DNA of 64,000 nucleotides from Eremophila alpestris peregrina (lineage: Eukaryota > Chordata > Aves > Passeriformes > Alaudidae), in NCBI GenBank assembly GCA_009792885.1, contig WMCF01000031.1, forward strand, positions 1,961,437 through 2,025,436. The letters are read 5' to 3'. This document shows, one piece after another, positions 38,201-50,200 of this stretch (the stretch's first letter is position 1; each line of letters starts with the position of its first letter). The notes below the pieces were generated by a model that saw only the letters and a program-made list of their open reading frames with translations, had not been told where the DNA came from and did no database searches. The position numbers and the translations under genes were made by a program.

Positions 38201-41200
38201 CTCACCATCTCCCATGAGGAGGCTGCTGCTGCCTCGGCATTTACACACCTGGTGCCAGGCTTACAGTTGCCTTTCATGTGCTGTGGTCCATGGATTAGGT
38301 CCAGGAAAGGGGTTGCTGAAGGAAAATAACTGAAAATACTGCAAGAGGTATGTTCCAGGCTGCTCTGAATGGCCCTTTCATCTTTGCCTCAAAAAAAATC
38401 AGTGAGAGTTGTAGCTCTGTGAAAGGCTCATGGCTGTGCTCAGGAGTGACAGACCCATTTAACATTTTGGTTTCTGTATTGGAACTGAAACTTTTACAAT
38501 GTTGCTTCTATTTTAGGGACCCATTCAGCAGAGATGTTCCATTGCAGATTAAGCTCTTAAGATCATCTCACCTTCTTTTGAAAATTGTCCTCTTTATTTT
38601 CCCTCTGACTTCTCCTTAAACTCTTCCTTTGTCTCCCTGGCAGGAGCTGGCTAGTGGATAGTCCCTGTTTATCACAGTGGCTGTGCTGCTTTCTGACTGC
38701 TCTGTGTCCTGTGTGCTGAGCACGGGCCCTCTGTGCCTGGGATCACCTCTGTGCTCCAGCTTGGCACCCTGACACAGGGGTGTGCTCCCTGGGAGTGTGG
38801 AGCTGCCTGCAGTCTGCTCCCTGGATGGCAGATCCAGGGCTGAGGAGCTGGGCACTGCCTTGCCCTGAGGCCTTATGCTCCCATGTGCCTGTCTCTGCTT
38901 CACCCAGACTCATTGCAGCATGGAAAACTCACACAGGCTTTGCTCTTGCAGATCTTTTCTTATCTTTTGCCGTGTTGATGTCTTTTGCAGGGGACAGAGA
39001 ACATGGCTTGGAGCTCTGCAGCGTGTCTGGGTGCAGGGTGAAGAGCATGAGCCTCCTTCAGTGCTCTCCAGCACTGGATCCTGAAGGGCTCAGCAGACAG
39101 CACAGGCCCAGCCAGGGCAGGTGTGGGTGTTTGCAGTGAAGTTCTCTATGCTCAGAGGTGGTGGAAACCCAGGATATAACAGCTCTGTCTAAGGGCATTT
39201 CTGCCTGGAGGCCATGATTTTTAGGGATACACAGCATACTTTGATAAAGGAGTGGCTCTGCTCCCCTGTGAGTCAGTCATACCACAACTAAAGCTTCCCA
39301 GAGGCACTTGAGCCTCAGGATTCCCCTTAGCCCAAATGTTCAACTTCAGGTCTGTTCCTTCCATGTAGTGGTTGGTGTTTCTCAGGGCAGTGGGTGTGAA
39401 GCACGCCCTGCTCCTCTCTGCTGTGTAGAAGCTCTGTGGTTCCTCATTGCCCCAGCAAGGCAGCCTTTCTGTTGGACAGTTGCTTCCCCACCAGGTCCTC
39501 ACTGTGTTGATGACTTCTGCTGGCATCGTACTGAGTTACAGGTGTGAAGCCAGAAGTGGCAGAAAGAAGCTGTTGGCAATGCAGCCAGGTGAGAACAGCC
39601 TGCTGCTTCATCTGCTGAAACCTGTTTGTCCTGCAGTGTATTTATTCCTGGTCTTTGCTGAAGAGCAGCTACCTGAACAGCACAGCTCTGTGCCTGGTGC
39701 CAGGGGTTGAGAGAGATTCCTTTCTCTGGTGCCCACTGCTTCTAGAAGGGCTGAAGCCCACAAGGAAGAAAGGTCTCACTTTCATTGCAGTTTTGACTGG
39801 TTGTTGTTCAAGGCTGGCCTCTGGAAAGAGGCTGAGGAGCAAAGTGCTCTCTGGGAAATGCAGTCATGCTGTACTTCTCCTGCTGTTCAGCCCCAAGGTT
39901 GTTGTGTGATCCAAAGAAACTATCACAGGATTGGCAGCACACACAACCCAGCCTTCCATCTGCTCGAAGGGAGTCTAAAATTATGCAGTATGTGATCCAT
40001 AGCTGCACTGGAGCATGCTCTGCCCCTTGTTCCTCTATCCACTGCATTTGCATAGCTCATAGCACCCTGTGGGGTCATGCCCAGTTGGCTGCTGTGTCAC
40101 CAGGGAGGCCAAGGCCATGTACATGTGTGAGCTGGATTGAATTCCAAACAGGGTATGGATGACAGCAACTGTGTTTGCTGACAAAATGGCCCCATCCAAT
40201 GGCTGCCATTGCAGTGAGACTGGGAATTCTGGAAGGGACCCACAAAGCCTGGGTGCCTTCCTGTGTTGAGCAAAGCCTGGGGTGAGGGGAGAGCCCCATG
40301 ACTGTGTAGGAGTGTGTGTGACAGTGATGTGTGGTGGCCGTTGCTGCCTGAGGCACTGCTGGGTTCTGTGGTTGGGTTAGAGCTTCCAGCAATGAGACTC
40401 TGATTCATCTGTGGTCAGTGTGTTTTTCAAAGAATGCCACTGCACTGTCAGTCTGGTTTCTCCTGGCCAAGTGTGACCACTGCAAGGCTCTTTTCCTTAG
40501 GACTCCCCCTTCCTGGGGACCTTAATTTTCATTTTCCTTTCTCAGTCTGGTTCCTCAAGCATTTGTGCTGCCTGATCCTGATGGGAGAATCCTGCTGCCC
40601 CCTTGGCCAGTGTGGCCACTTGTACAGTGGAGAATGGGACTGTGCTGGAGAAACCACAGGGTTGTGGTGCTCAGTGCTGTGTTGCCAGTACAAACTATTC
40701 CCAACCCTTGTGCCATAGCCTGCTGTGAAGTCAAAGCAGTTTCTGCCAGGTTTGTTCTTGCAGGGGAAGGAGGGAGGGTGGAGGGTTCGGATGGCAGTCG
40801 ACTGGGAGGCAGAGATAAATTAAGTGTTGAGCTCTTAATGGGGAACATGCTCCATTGGTTTGGGTTTCCCTCCCCACCCATCCCACTCTTTTTAATCTGT
40901 GGCACAGTCTTGGGAGCAGTTTGAGAACGGAAGTGATTTCAGACTGGAGGTGACCTCATCCGTCTCCAGCTCTGAGGTGGAGCAGTGTTTGGAAGCCCAG
41001 CCAGAGCTTATGATGCTCTCTGAATGATGCAGGCAAGGAGCTGAGGCTCCAGGAGAGGCCTGTGCCTCCTGCCCAGTGGTGAAGTGGGTAATGGCTCTGG
41101 GGGTTTTTATCTTTCTGTTCTCATCTTTCTACATGCTAGAGTGGGGGGAAGTAGGAAGGAGAAGCAGAGTCCAAAACACACAGCTGGACATGTCACATAT

Positions 41201-44200
41201 CAGAGCAGTTAGTTCCTGATGAAAGGTCCAGCCCTGTCCTGCAGGGTGCTGAGCTGTGCCCAGCTGGAAAACACACTCAGTGTGATCATGTTCTGTGTGG
41301 AAAGGTGCTGAAGGTGTGTGCATGGATAGAAGACTCCCTGCTGGGTTCTTTGGATCTGATGACCCTGTGGATCAGCAGAAAAGGGGATCAGAGCCTTCCT
41401 GGAGACTTTGCTTTTTAGGACCCAAGATGTCAGTGAGAAACCTGGGAGATCTGAGGATCTGGAGCATGGGGTGGGAGCCAGCTGGGGGTCAGCTGCAGGT
41501 CCAGATAGTGATGAGGAGCACATGAGATCACAGATGCTACTTGCAGAAGCTACCAGATAATTCTGCTTCCTGACATGGCAAAGGGCCCTTCCTCCTGCCT
41601 TGAGGTACTTTGAGGTAGCCAAGTTTTTCTGTTGCACAGATGGAGCCTGGAGTCCTTGGACTCTGCTGGTGTCCAGCAAGCCCAGCTCTATCCTGGATGC
41701 TGGAGCTTGTCTGCCAGATGCAGCTCTGGACTTGAGTAAATGTCCATGTTTTTCAGTAAGGACAGCTTCCAAGTGCTGTCTCACAAGCTGTGTGGGGGTG
41801 TCCAGCCACTTCCCCTTAAGCTTAGTTGTCTTCTGGCTCCAGCTCAAGCTGAGGAGATGCTGGGCTGTGGTAGGCTACGGCTGGGAAAATAAAAGCAGTC
41901 TTTTCTCATGTCTCTGTGGCTGTGTGGCTGCAGAAACTCCCTGTAGCTGGGTAGGCAGTATTGGAGGGGGATAAATTGACTGGAAGAATTTGCTTTTCTC
42001 TTGGCTTTGTCCCAGGTGGCATCAAGACTCTTGCTTGGATAGAAATTCCCCTCTCACCACTGCTAAATAGGGAGAGTTTAGCCATTCTTGGGATCTAGCA
42101 AGAGACTTTTTCCAGCCCTCCTGCCCCTCTTCCCTGTTGCACTGGGAGCAGGGACTGAAAATGAATCCTGTTGTGACCATGTCACAGTGAGAACAAGAGT
42201 TTGGAGACTTTCCTCCTTCCTGCCTCAGAATTGTCTCCATGCCTGTACATGATGAAACAATCTCAAAGTGCATGGACAAACTGGTATTTTGTATAAAAAC
42301 ACCCCTTTTTTCCTTACTGCTCAGCATCCCACAGCTGTGCCCATGACACTGAGGTGCAGTGACAGGTGACAGATGCTGGCTGGGTTACAGAGGAGCTCTG
42401 CCATGTCTTTGAGAAGGAGTTTGGGTCAGTGGAGCCCCAGGAGAGGTTTGTGCTGCTGTCAGTGGTGATGGATGCACGGTGTTAGTGCTGGCTGCCTGGC
42501 AGGGCTCAGGACCTTGGCAGCCCCCTGCATGTGCAGCCTCTGTGTGTGAGCCCAGCAGCATCCCAGAAAGGAACCATTATCCCCAAGCCTTGCCTGCTGC
42601 TGAAGTCAGGAGGGCACAGTAAAGATGTGTCCTGGCAGCAGCCTGGAGCGTGCTCGTGTGTCAGGAACAAAAGAGGCTTTGTACCAGGCACTGCCTCGGG
42701 TGGGAGGTTTGTCAGCTCTGGAGCTGGGATGGTAACTCAGGGCTCTGTGCCCAGCCCTGCTGTGCTGCTCAGGGCCTCCCCTGATTCGGGGCAGGGTCAC
42801 TGGTTCTTCCTTCACTGGGGGAGGCCCTGGCAGCAGATGCTGTTTGCCTGAGCCCAGCTTTGCCCGGTGGGCTGGGAACTGCAGGAGGCAGGGCTCCCCT
42901 GGCCTCTCAGGTTCAGCAGCCCTGTGCTCTGAAGCTGTGTGTGCTCTCTGCAAGGTTTTAAGTCACTGGGAACAGCCTCAGGGTGACTGGGACAGGGCTG
43001 TAATGGGCCAGTGTCACTCTATCTGGAGCTTTGAGGAGAAATGTCTCCTGGGAAGATTTCAGCAGAGCAGGGCTGAGCAGGACAGCTTGACAATATGTGA
43101 TAGCAAAGCAAAGGCAGATTGCAGAAGCAAGGGAAGCTCCTGTGCTTGGGCTGTTACACCAGACACATGAGCTACAGGAGGATACACTTTAGAGCTCTTT
43201 TCCAGCTATTAAGAATGGACCTGAGGAAGCAAGGGAAGCTCCTGTGCTTGGGCTGTTACACCAGACACATGAGCTACAGGAGGATACACTTTAGAGCTCT
43301 TTTCCAGCTATTAAGAATGGACCTGAGGTCTGTCTGCTCTCCCACCTCTGGCTGCAGAATCAGTGCTGTGTTGTTGGGGGGCTGAGCACGGTGGTGCCTG
43401 CCAAGTGATCCAGAACTGCCCTCTCCAGAGGGGTGTGGTTGGAGGTGAGATAATCAAAAACACAATGGAGCAGAGAAGCTGGAGATGGGATTGGGGCAGT
43501 AAGACAAGATGATGTTGGGAAGGATCCCTCCATGAAGCTGTGTAGGATGCTTAGGATTTTGGATTTGTGGCAGTTTTGTCCAGCCAGTTGCTGCTACTGC
43601 AGTATCACAGGGTGTTACTATTGCTGTTTTGTTCGTGCTGTGTCCTGATATTCCATCCTTTCTCACCTAACAGCAATGTTCTCCAGGAACACTCAGTTCT
43701 GCTCTCTCAAGTCAAGACTAGGAAGATTTTGTTGTGAAGGAAAGGATAACTTAGTATATGTTCTGCTGCTCTCTGCTGTTGTTGTGAGTCCACCACAGGC
43801 ACGAGATCTTGAAGGAATCTCTGAAGGGAATTGCAGGGCCATGGGCAGGCTGAGAGGAGCATGTCTCTTCTGCCTCTGAAAAAATGTGTGCTCAGAGAGG
43901 AAGCAGCAAACACAGGAAAAGGGTAGCTGCCGAACACAAACTGCCAAGAATGAAGCAATCTGTTTTATAGTGTGAAGCCTCCTGTTGAGCAAGAAGATTA
44001 TTTTCCCTCCCAAGCAGGTGTGACTGGTAAAGCAAGGTGGCAAAGTCCTCCCAAAGTTCAGCTGCCAGACAGGACCAGTACATCCATAGCCCTTCCCACA
44101 CAGGGTATCCCCAGTGTTTATCCCTTTCCTTCTGCTACCTTTTTTGGAAGCTGCCTGGACTCTCCCATGGTACCTGCTGTCATTTTCATCTGCACTCTGT

Positions 44201-47200
44201 GCTTTTGTGCTGCACAGGCACCATGAGCACATTCTGCTCTTTTGTGGGGCAGCTGGGTATGTGGTTGGCCCAAGCAGTTTGTACATAAAAATGAATGCAT
44301 GGCAAAGGTGTCTGGGTAAAGGTTTCTTTGCATAGCATGATTTCTGCAGGACCCTGATATAGAAAAAAGCAGGGCCTGGTAGCTGTTAATTTAGGGATCC
44401 TGGCTTATCAGTGGCAGATTCCTCTTGGCTTTGAGAGGGCAGGCCAAGAGATGTGGGAACACCTTTATCAACCCCTCCTCTGCTGTGGTGCCATGCAGAG
44501 CAGTAATCTGGTGTAGTTGCACTTGGGAGCAAGTCCTCTGTGCCTGTAGGTGAATTAATGATGGAGCTTGGTCACAGAATCAAAGGGGGAGGGCTGCAGT
44601 GCCTCCCAGGTGTTCATTTTGCAGAAGGGAAGTGTTAAGTCACTGAGGAGGGTGAATTCAGCCTTTGTCCCAACTGGCTGGCTGTTCACTCCCTGTGTGC
44701 TCAGGAGAGCAAACCCTCTCTAGAGTCCTTGTGCTTGTAGCTGCTCCTGTGAGCCAGCACATAAATGGAAACAGATGGCTCCATCAGTGGTTAGCAGGAA
44801 TCTCTCACTGCTGCAAAACTGCTAATGAAGGCTGGGGCTGGACTGAAGCAGACAAGGCTGCTGTGCTGGTGGGCTGTGCTGGGCTCCTGCCTCTGTGCTG
44901 GGGTGCCTGTTACTGCCCCTCTGTCACAAGAGCACTGAGATTGCTGAGCTGACCCCTCAAACTGTGCTGTGTCCTGCAGCAGCCTCAGGCAGGGTGTTCA
45001 TCTGGGACCTGTCAGTGTCAGTCTTGGTAAATGATCTGTGTGGTCATCCTTACTGTGGGTTCCAGACCTTGCAATTCACTCCTGAGTTATGGAAGGGCAT
45101 GGGGAGCCCTCTAGTATCTGACACAATCTCTGCTGAGACTCTGAGCTGGATATTTACTCATCTAAGGTTCTTTGCTCTGTTTCCCTACAAACTCAGACTA
45201 ACTAGCCTTATTTTTGCCATACTGGTCAACATCTCCCTGATAAGGAGAAGCAACACTCAGCAGTTACTGACTATTACTCTTAAGCTTGGAAGAAACTTCG
45301 TTTAAATTCCCTTTGACAGCGCAGTTTGATTTAGATGTTCAGTGACTTGAAGTTTTCTCCCATCATCACATAAAATGTGAATCTCCAGTTACACTGCAGG
45401 GCACAGGGAAGTGGTGAGTTGTGCAGCAAAGGTGTAACCAGGCTTGGTGTTTGCTGGAGCAAGCAGGTGATGGAGAAGGGGAGAGAAAGGTGTTGGAAAG
45501 CATTTCTTGATTCTGTTTTTGATTATTCTGACAGCTGATCTCCAGGCAGGGCCTCAGTGTCTGCAATGGCAGGGTACAAGGAGCCCATGTGAATGCTGCA
45601 TGGCTGCACAACCACAGGCAAGTGGGGAACAATCCTGGTCCCCAGCTGCCTTGCTGCCCTCACCTTTTCTTCTTCATTCATGCAGCAAACTGCCAGGCTC
45701 TGTGTCTGCCTGGGTGGTCCCACAGCTGTGCCAGTGGCCCACAACACAGCTGTGCTGGGGACCTGCTAGGGCAGCCAGGGCTGTGATGCCCTTTGGGAAC
45801 AGGGCACCTCGCTGGTGCCATGATCCAGCCTGGGCACCGGTGTGTGCCAGGCCCTGGGAACCCCAGCCAGGCTGCAAATGGTGCCAGAGGCTCTGACTGC
45901 AGTGTCTCAGCCTCATGGCCTGTGAGCCTGGCACTGCTGGGTACACTCCACCAGCTCTTGGTGGGCAGCCAGCAGTGGGCTGGCATGGATCACAGGGGAC
46001 AGAGTCAGCTGCAAGCTCCTGCAGTCTTCTGAAAGGCATTTCAAAGCCCCTTGCATGGAGCAGTTTGGTTTTTTGCAGCCAGGTGCAGAATAGAAGCTCC
46101 CAAGCCCAGGCAGTGATGTGGAGCTGCTGGAAGTCTCGATGGTTTGCACTGGAGGGCTGTAAGCTCCCTGCTCTGCGTGGATTTGGGACATTTCCCATGG
46201 AGAACACAGGATGTCACAGGGTACAAGAGGACAGAATTGACAGATTGTCTCTGAAAGCTTCAGTCTGTACATCTCCTGTGAGGGGGAAACTGTGGGAAAA
46301 TTGTGGATCCCAGCAGGATAAGTCCTCTCTGTCAGGTGGAACTGATGTGTCTGTGCATCTCTGCAGGTCCTGGGGTTGCTTGTGCAACCCTCGGGGCTTC
46401 AGGTATCAGTGCTGCTTCCCAGAAAGCCACTTCTTAGTGGCAGGGGAGGACAGACAATCTTGTATGCTCAGTGAGGATCTCTTTGGATTCTTCATCTGGG
46501 CACACAGTCCTCTCCTTCTCTGGGAGCTCTGAGATACAGCTCTGTGTTAAATTACCCCCATTTCATCATTGCTCCCATCTCTTCCTCAGGTTTCCTGCAG
46601 GAGGGTGTTATGATCTTTTTCTGAGAGCATCTCACACCATGGCTGAGAATCAGGTACGCTTCTTTAGGCCCTGCCCAAAAGGAGTGTTTGGCACCACTGC
46701 TCATAAATGGAGGTGTGCTGCAAGCCCAGTCCAGCTGATTGTGTACTCCTGCTGATTAGCTAATTGCTTCCAATTGCCAACATCACACTCACTGAATTCA
46801 TGCTGTGATTTCGGTGTCACCTGGGGAAAAGGAGCAGGGTGCAGCTATGGGAGGGAAGCCTGTGTTTGCCAGGCTGGAAAGGACAAATGCTATTGCAATG
46901 AAGCACTCAAATCATTGTGCAGTTCATTCTGCTGTTCATATTGAACCAAGAACAACATCCTGGGGAGGAAGGGAGCAGAATTTCCCTCTGACTAATGCTG
47001 CTGGATTTTTCAGGGCTGCAGGGGAACTGCCAACCAGAGAAACCATCAGGAGGGGAAAGGAAATGGAAAGGGAATCTAATTATCCCTCTGCAAAGACAGA
47101 TGCTAGTCCCGACACAGGGCCCAGCCCTGGGCAGACTGATGTGGGCAGTGACGTTTGCACAGACTGTTTTTATGGTGGGGCTGGGAAATGGGCTCCTGGG

Positions 47201-50200
47201 GGTCCCCTCTGGGATAGCAGATGGTTTGGCACACATCACAGACTGGAAGGCACAGAGCTGCTTTCCTCAGGAACACTGGCCCGTGCTGGGCTCTGAGGGA
47301 CAGCACTTCACAGCCAGGTACAGCTGTGCTGTGTGGAGATGGAACTGGGCACAGGCACAGCTGTGCTGCTGCAAAGGGAGCAGGGTGAGTGCATGGCTCC
47401 CTCTCAGCAGGCTCATCTCGGTCTAGTGGGCTGCAAGCCCAGGGGTGAGGGTGGGAAATGGAGGTGAGGGTCCCTGTGTGCCTCTGCTGTCTCAAGCCAG
47501 GACTCTGCTCCAGAAGTTATGTTAATTGTAGCTGGAAGATCGAGGTTGGGAGTTCACCCGAGACAGTTGGCTTTCATTCTCCCAGTAAGGTTTTCAGGAG
47601 CCTCTGGGAGGACAGTAGGGTTAAGAAAGATCTCCTTGCACACCTGGGAGTACCCATGAGGTGGGTGATTTGGGAATGAATCAGGAGAATTTCTGCTTGA
47701 GTGGAGCATCTTTGTTGTCCACTGCCTTGCTCTCCATGGTCTGTGTTCAGTATGCTGTTTGCATGTGTGGTGCCCCAGCCTGGACTGTCTTCCCCTGAGG
47801 TGCCCTTGGATTAGCTCCTGCTGGACCAGGCGTAGGTGTCTCACAATACTCAGAGGCCGTGATGTCCTCTCAGGTTCAGGATTCAGCCTCTTTGGTAGAC
47901 AGGCCTGATCCTGCATCCCTTACTCACGTGAGTAGTCGTCTCCATTTCAAAGGGACTACTCGGTGAGTAAGGATCGCAGGATTGGGACCACTACCTGTAA
48001 CGTAAACTGCACCTTCTGTAGCATCCTGGCCCCAGCCCATTCCTATTCATGTATGTTAACATGCATCAACAACTTCCAAAACTGATATTCTTGTCATTTG
48101 GATGGAGGAACTGAGAGCTGGAAGAAGCAGTGCCTTTCCATTGCAGAGGGTAAATCACCATTATTTTCCATCCTCTTCACCAAACTGCTCTCAGCCCAGC
48201 CAGCTTCTGTGCCCCAGAGCAATGTGTACCTGTTTGTCTCTCAAACATTGTTGTTTCTGGCTTCCCAGGGCTGGCGGGGCTCTGCTCTGCCTCTCCCTGG
48301 TTTTCCCAGCTGTAGATTTGCGATGAGAGGCCGGGCATCTATTTAAGCCTGATTCGTGCTGCAGAGCTGGAGGATGAATCGGAGGGAGAGATGAGCAGCA
48401 ATATGCCGAGACTGCCGCAGACCTTCCTGCACCACCCGGTTTCTCCTTCTGTCTTAACGGGCTAAATTTGGAAACCTCTATCCTGTGCTAAGGAATGTGT
48501 TCGCAATGGGAGAAAGCAGCGAGGGCGGCGGTTTGACCTGTGGGTTGATTTCCGTGCGGCCCTGGCCAGGGAAGCCGCCTGGGCGCTCCCCGCACGGACA
48601 CGGCCCTTGCTCGGGCCGGCTCCTCCCTCGCGCGGAGCGCTCCGGTACCGCACCGCGCCTCCTCCCGGGGACAGCAGCGGGCAGCGACCGAGGGGCTGCT
48701 GGAACGGAGAGATCCAGCCAGCTCCCCTTCTGCCCAGTTCGTTATATCGTGCAGATTATCCTAATTGAGGAGCCGGGTGTGAGAAGATCTGTGAACTCGC
48801 TCCAGAGCAAGTCACGAGTTTAAACAAGCAGGAGGCAAATTACGGTCGTCGCTCTTTTTTAAGAGCTGGAAGTGGAGGCATGGCATGAGTCACACAGTGC
48901 TTCTTGGGAAGCACGAGGCACTTCAAGTGGAAGCAGGGAGCATAAATACCTTTGAAATAGAATTTTATACATTTCTGGAGGGATTATGTGACAAAGTAGC
49001 AGTGATCCTTGAGCGGAAATTAAAAGTTTGACCTGTGGGATAGGTAAAAGAAGAGATGAGATCTGACTGCTGTGCAGATTGTGCTTGTGGCACTGAACAT
49101 ACAGGGGATTAATCCTGTGCTTTGGGATTTCTGCATTTCTTCTCTGGTATCTTGCTTTTTCCTGAGCATCACAGGATGAAGCGTGGCTAAAGCATCAGGG
49201 CTCTGATGCTCCCAGAAGCCATTTACACGGAGCCTTGCTTGCAAGTTTGAGGTTAAATTATTCATCAGAGTTTAGATCAGCAAGGCTTTTTCCCTTGGAT
49301 CAGGTCAGCAGGAGCCTCAGGGTGAGTGTGCAGCTCTGCTGGTGATGCAGCAGCAGAGTTCAGACCCTGTGATACCCGTGAGATTCATCTGTCTGAAGTC
49401 AGCACTGATGTTCCTTATAGTGGGAGAGGAGGCAGCAGGAGAAGAAGGTGGTAATTGAGCCCTGGAGGTTCTCATCTATGCACCTGCATGGAGGACATTG
49501 GCTGTTCCTCAGCCTCCATTGCCCTGGCCCAAGCTGGGAATGGGTTTGCTGCCTGCTGCTGCTCCTGTTCAGCTTGAACAAACAGCTTCTCTGGAACTGC
49601 CCTTCCCTTCGTCCTAGAAAACAGCCAGGAAGAAAATTTCCCTTCTGTGGGGAATTCTGAAAATAGCTTAGTTGCTTCAGAGGAAGAAACATAAGTGCTG
49701 TTATTACATGACTGTGCTGACCATGCCAAGCCATGGATATGCAGTTTCACACTTTCCTGTGCAGGCCAGGCTGGCTGGGTGCATCCCTGGTGGGAGCCTG
49801 TTGCCTGGCTCTGTGCTGCTCAAGAGCATGTGTCTGGATCAGGCCGAAGTTTTTTCCTTCTATGACATGCTCCTGGTTGTTCACCAAGGATGAACAGAGC
49901 ACTGCAGTCCCTAAGCCACAGCATCTCTGCCAGAAAACAGCTCTCCCACAGGTGGAGGGCTTCTCTGCTGTCCTCCACAGTTTGACAAAGAGCTGCTCTG
50001 TGAGGTGGGAAGGACTTGGTGCACCCCATGCTTGTGTTGCCCTTGCTGACTGTTTGGCAGGCTGGGGTTGTCTGCTCTAACACTCAGAAAACTGCATCCT
50101 GCAGCCAGTTTGACCCCCGAGCTGCTGCTGTGAGCACCTGCCTGGAGAGGAGCTTAGAGGTGCCAGTGAAAGAAAACACTTTGGATTTGCTTTAGATCTG

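Noticed and set aside
41209..41847. 212-codon minus-strand ORF in the SEPT5 intron
   Set aside because: No recognisable domain, low-complexity Ser/Leu-rich composition and no splice or promoter context. Long chance ORFs are expected in GC-rich intron.
43119..43385. 88-codon ORF with a 34-residue internal repeat
   Set aside because: The repeat is only the 102-bp DNA duplication read in frame; there is no gene evidence.
45674..46532. Overlapping 177-codon minus and 205-codon plus ORFs
   Set aside because: Mutually overlapping on opposite strands, rich in Cys/Trp/Pro without a known family; typical of chance ORFs.
46805..47296. 163-codon plus-strand ORF
   Set aside because: No recognisable motif, and not compatible with the SEPT5 splice pattern.
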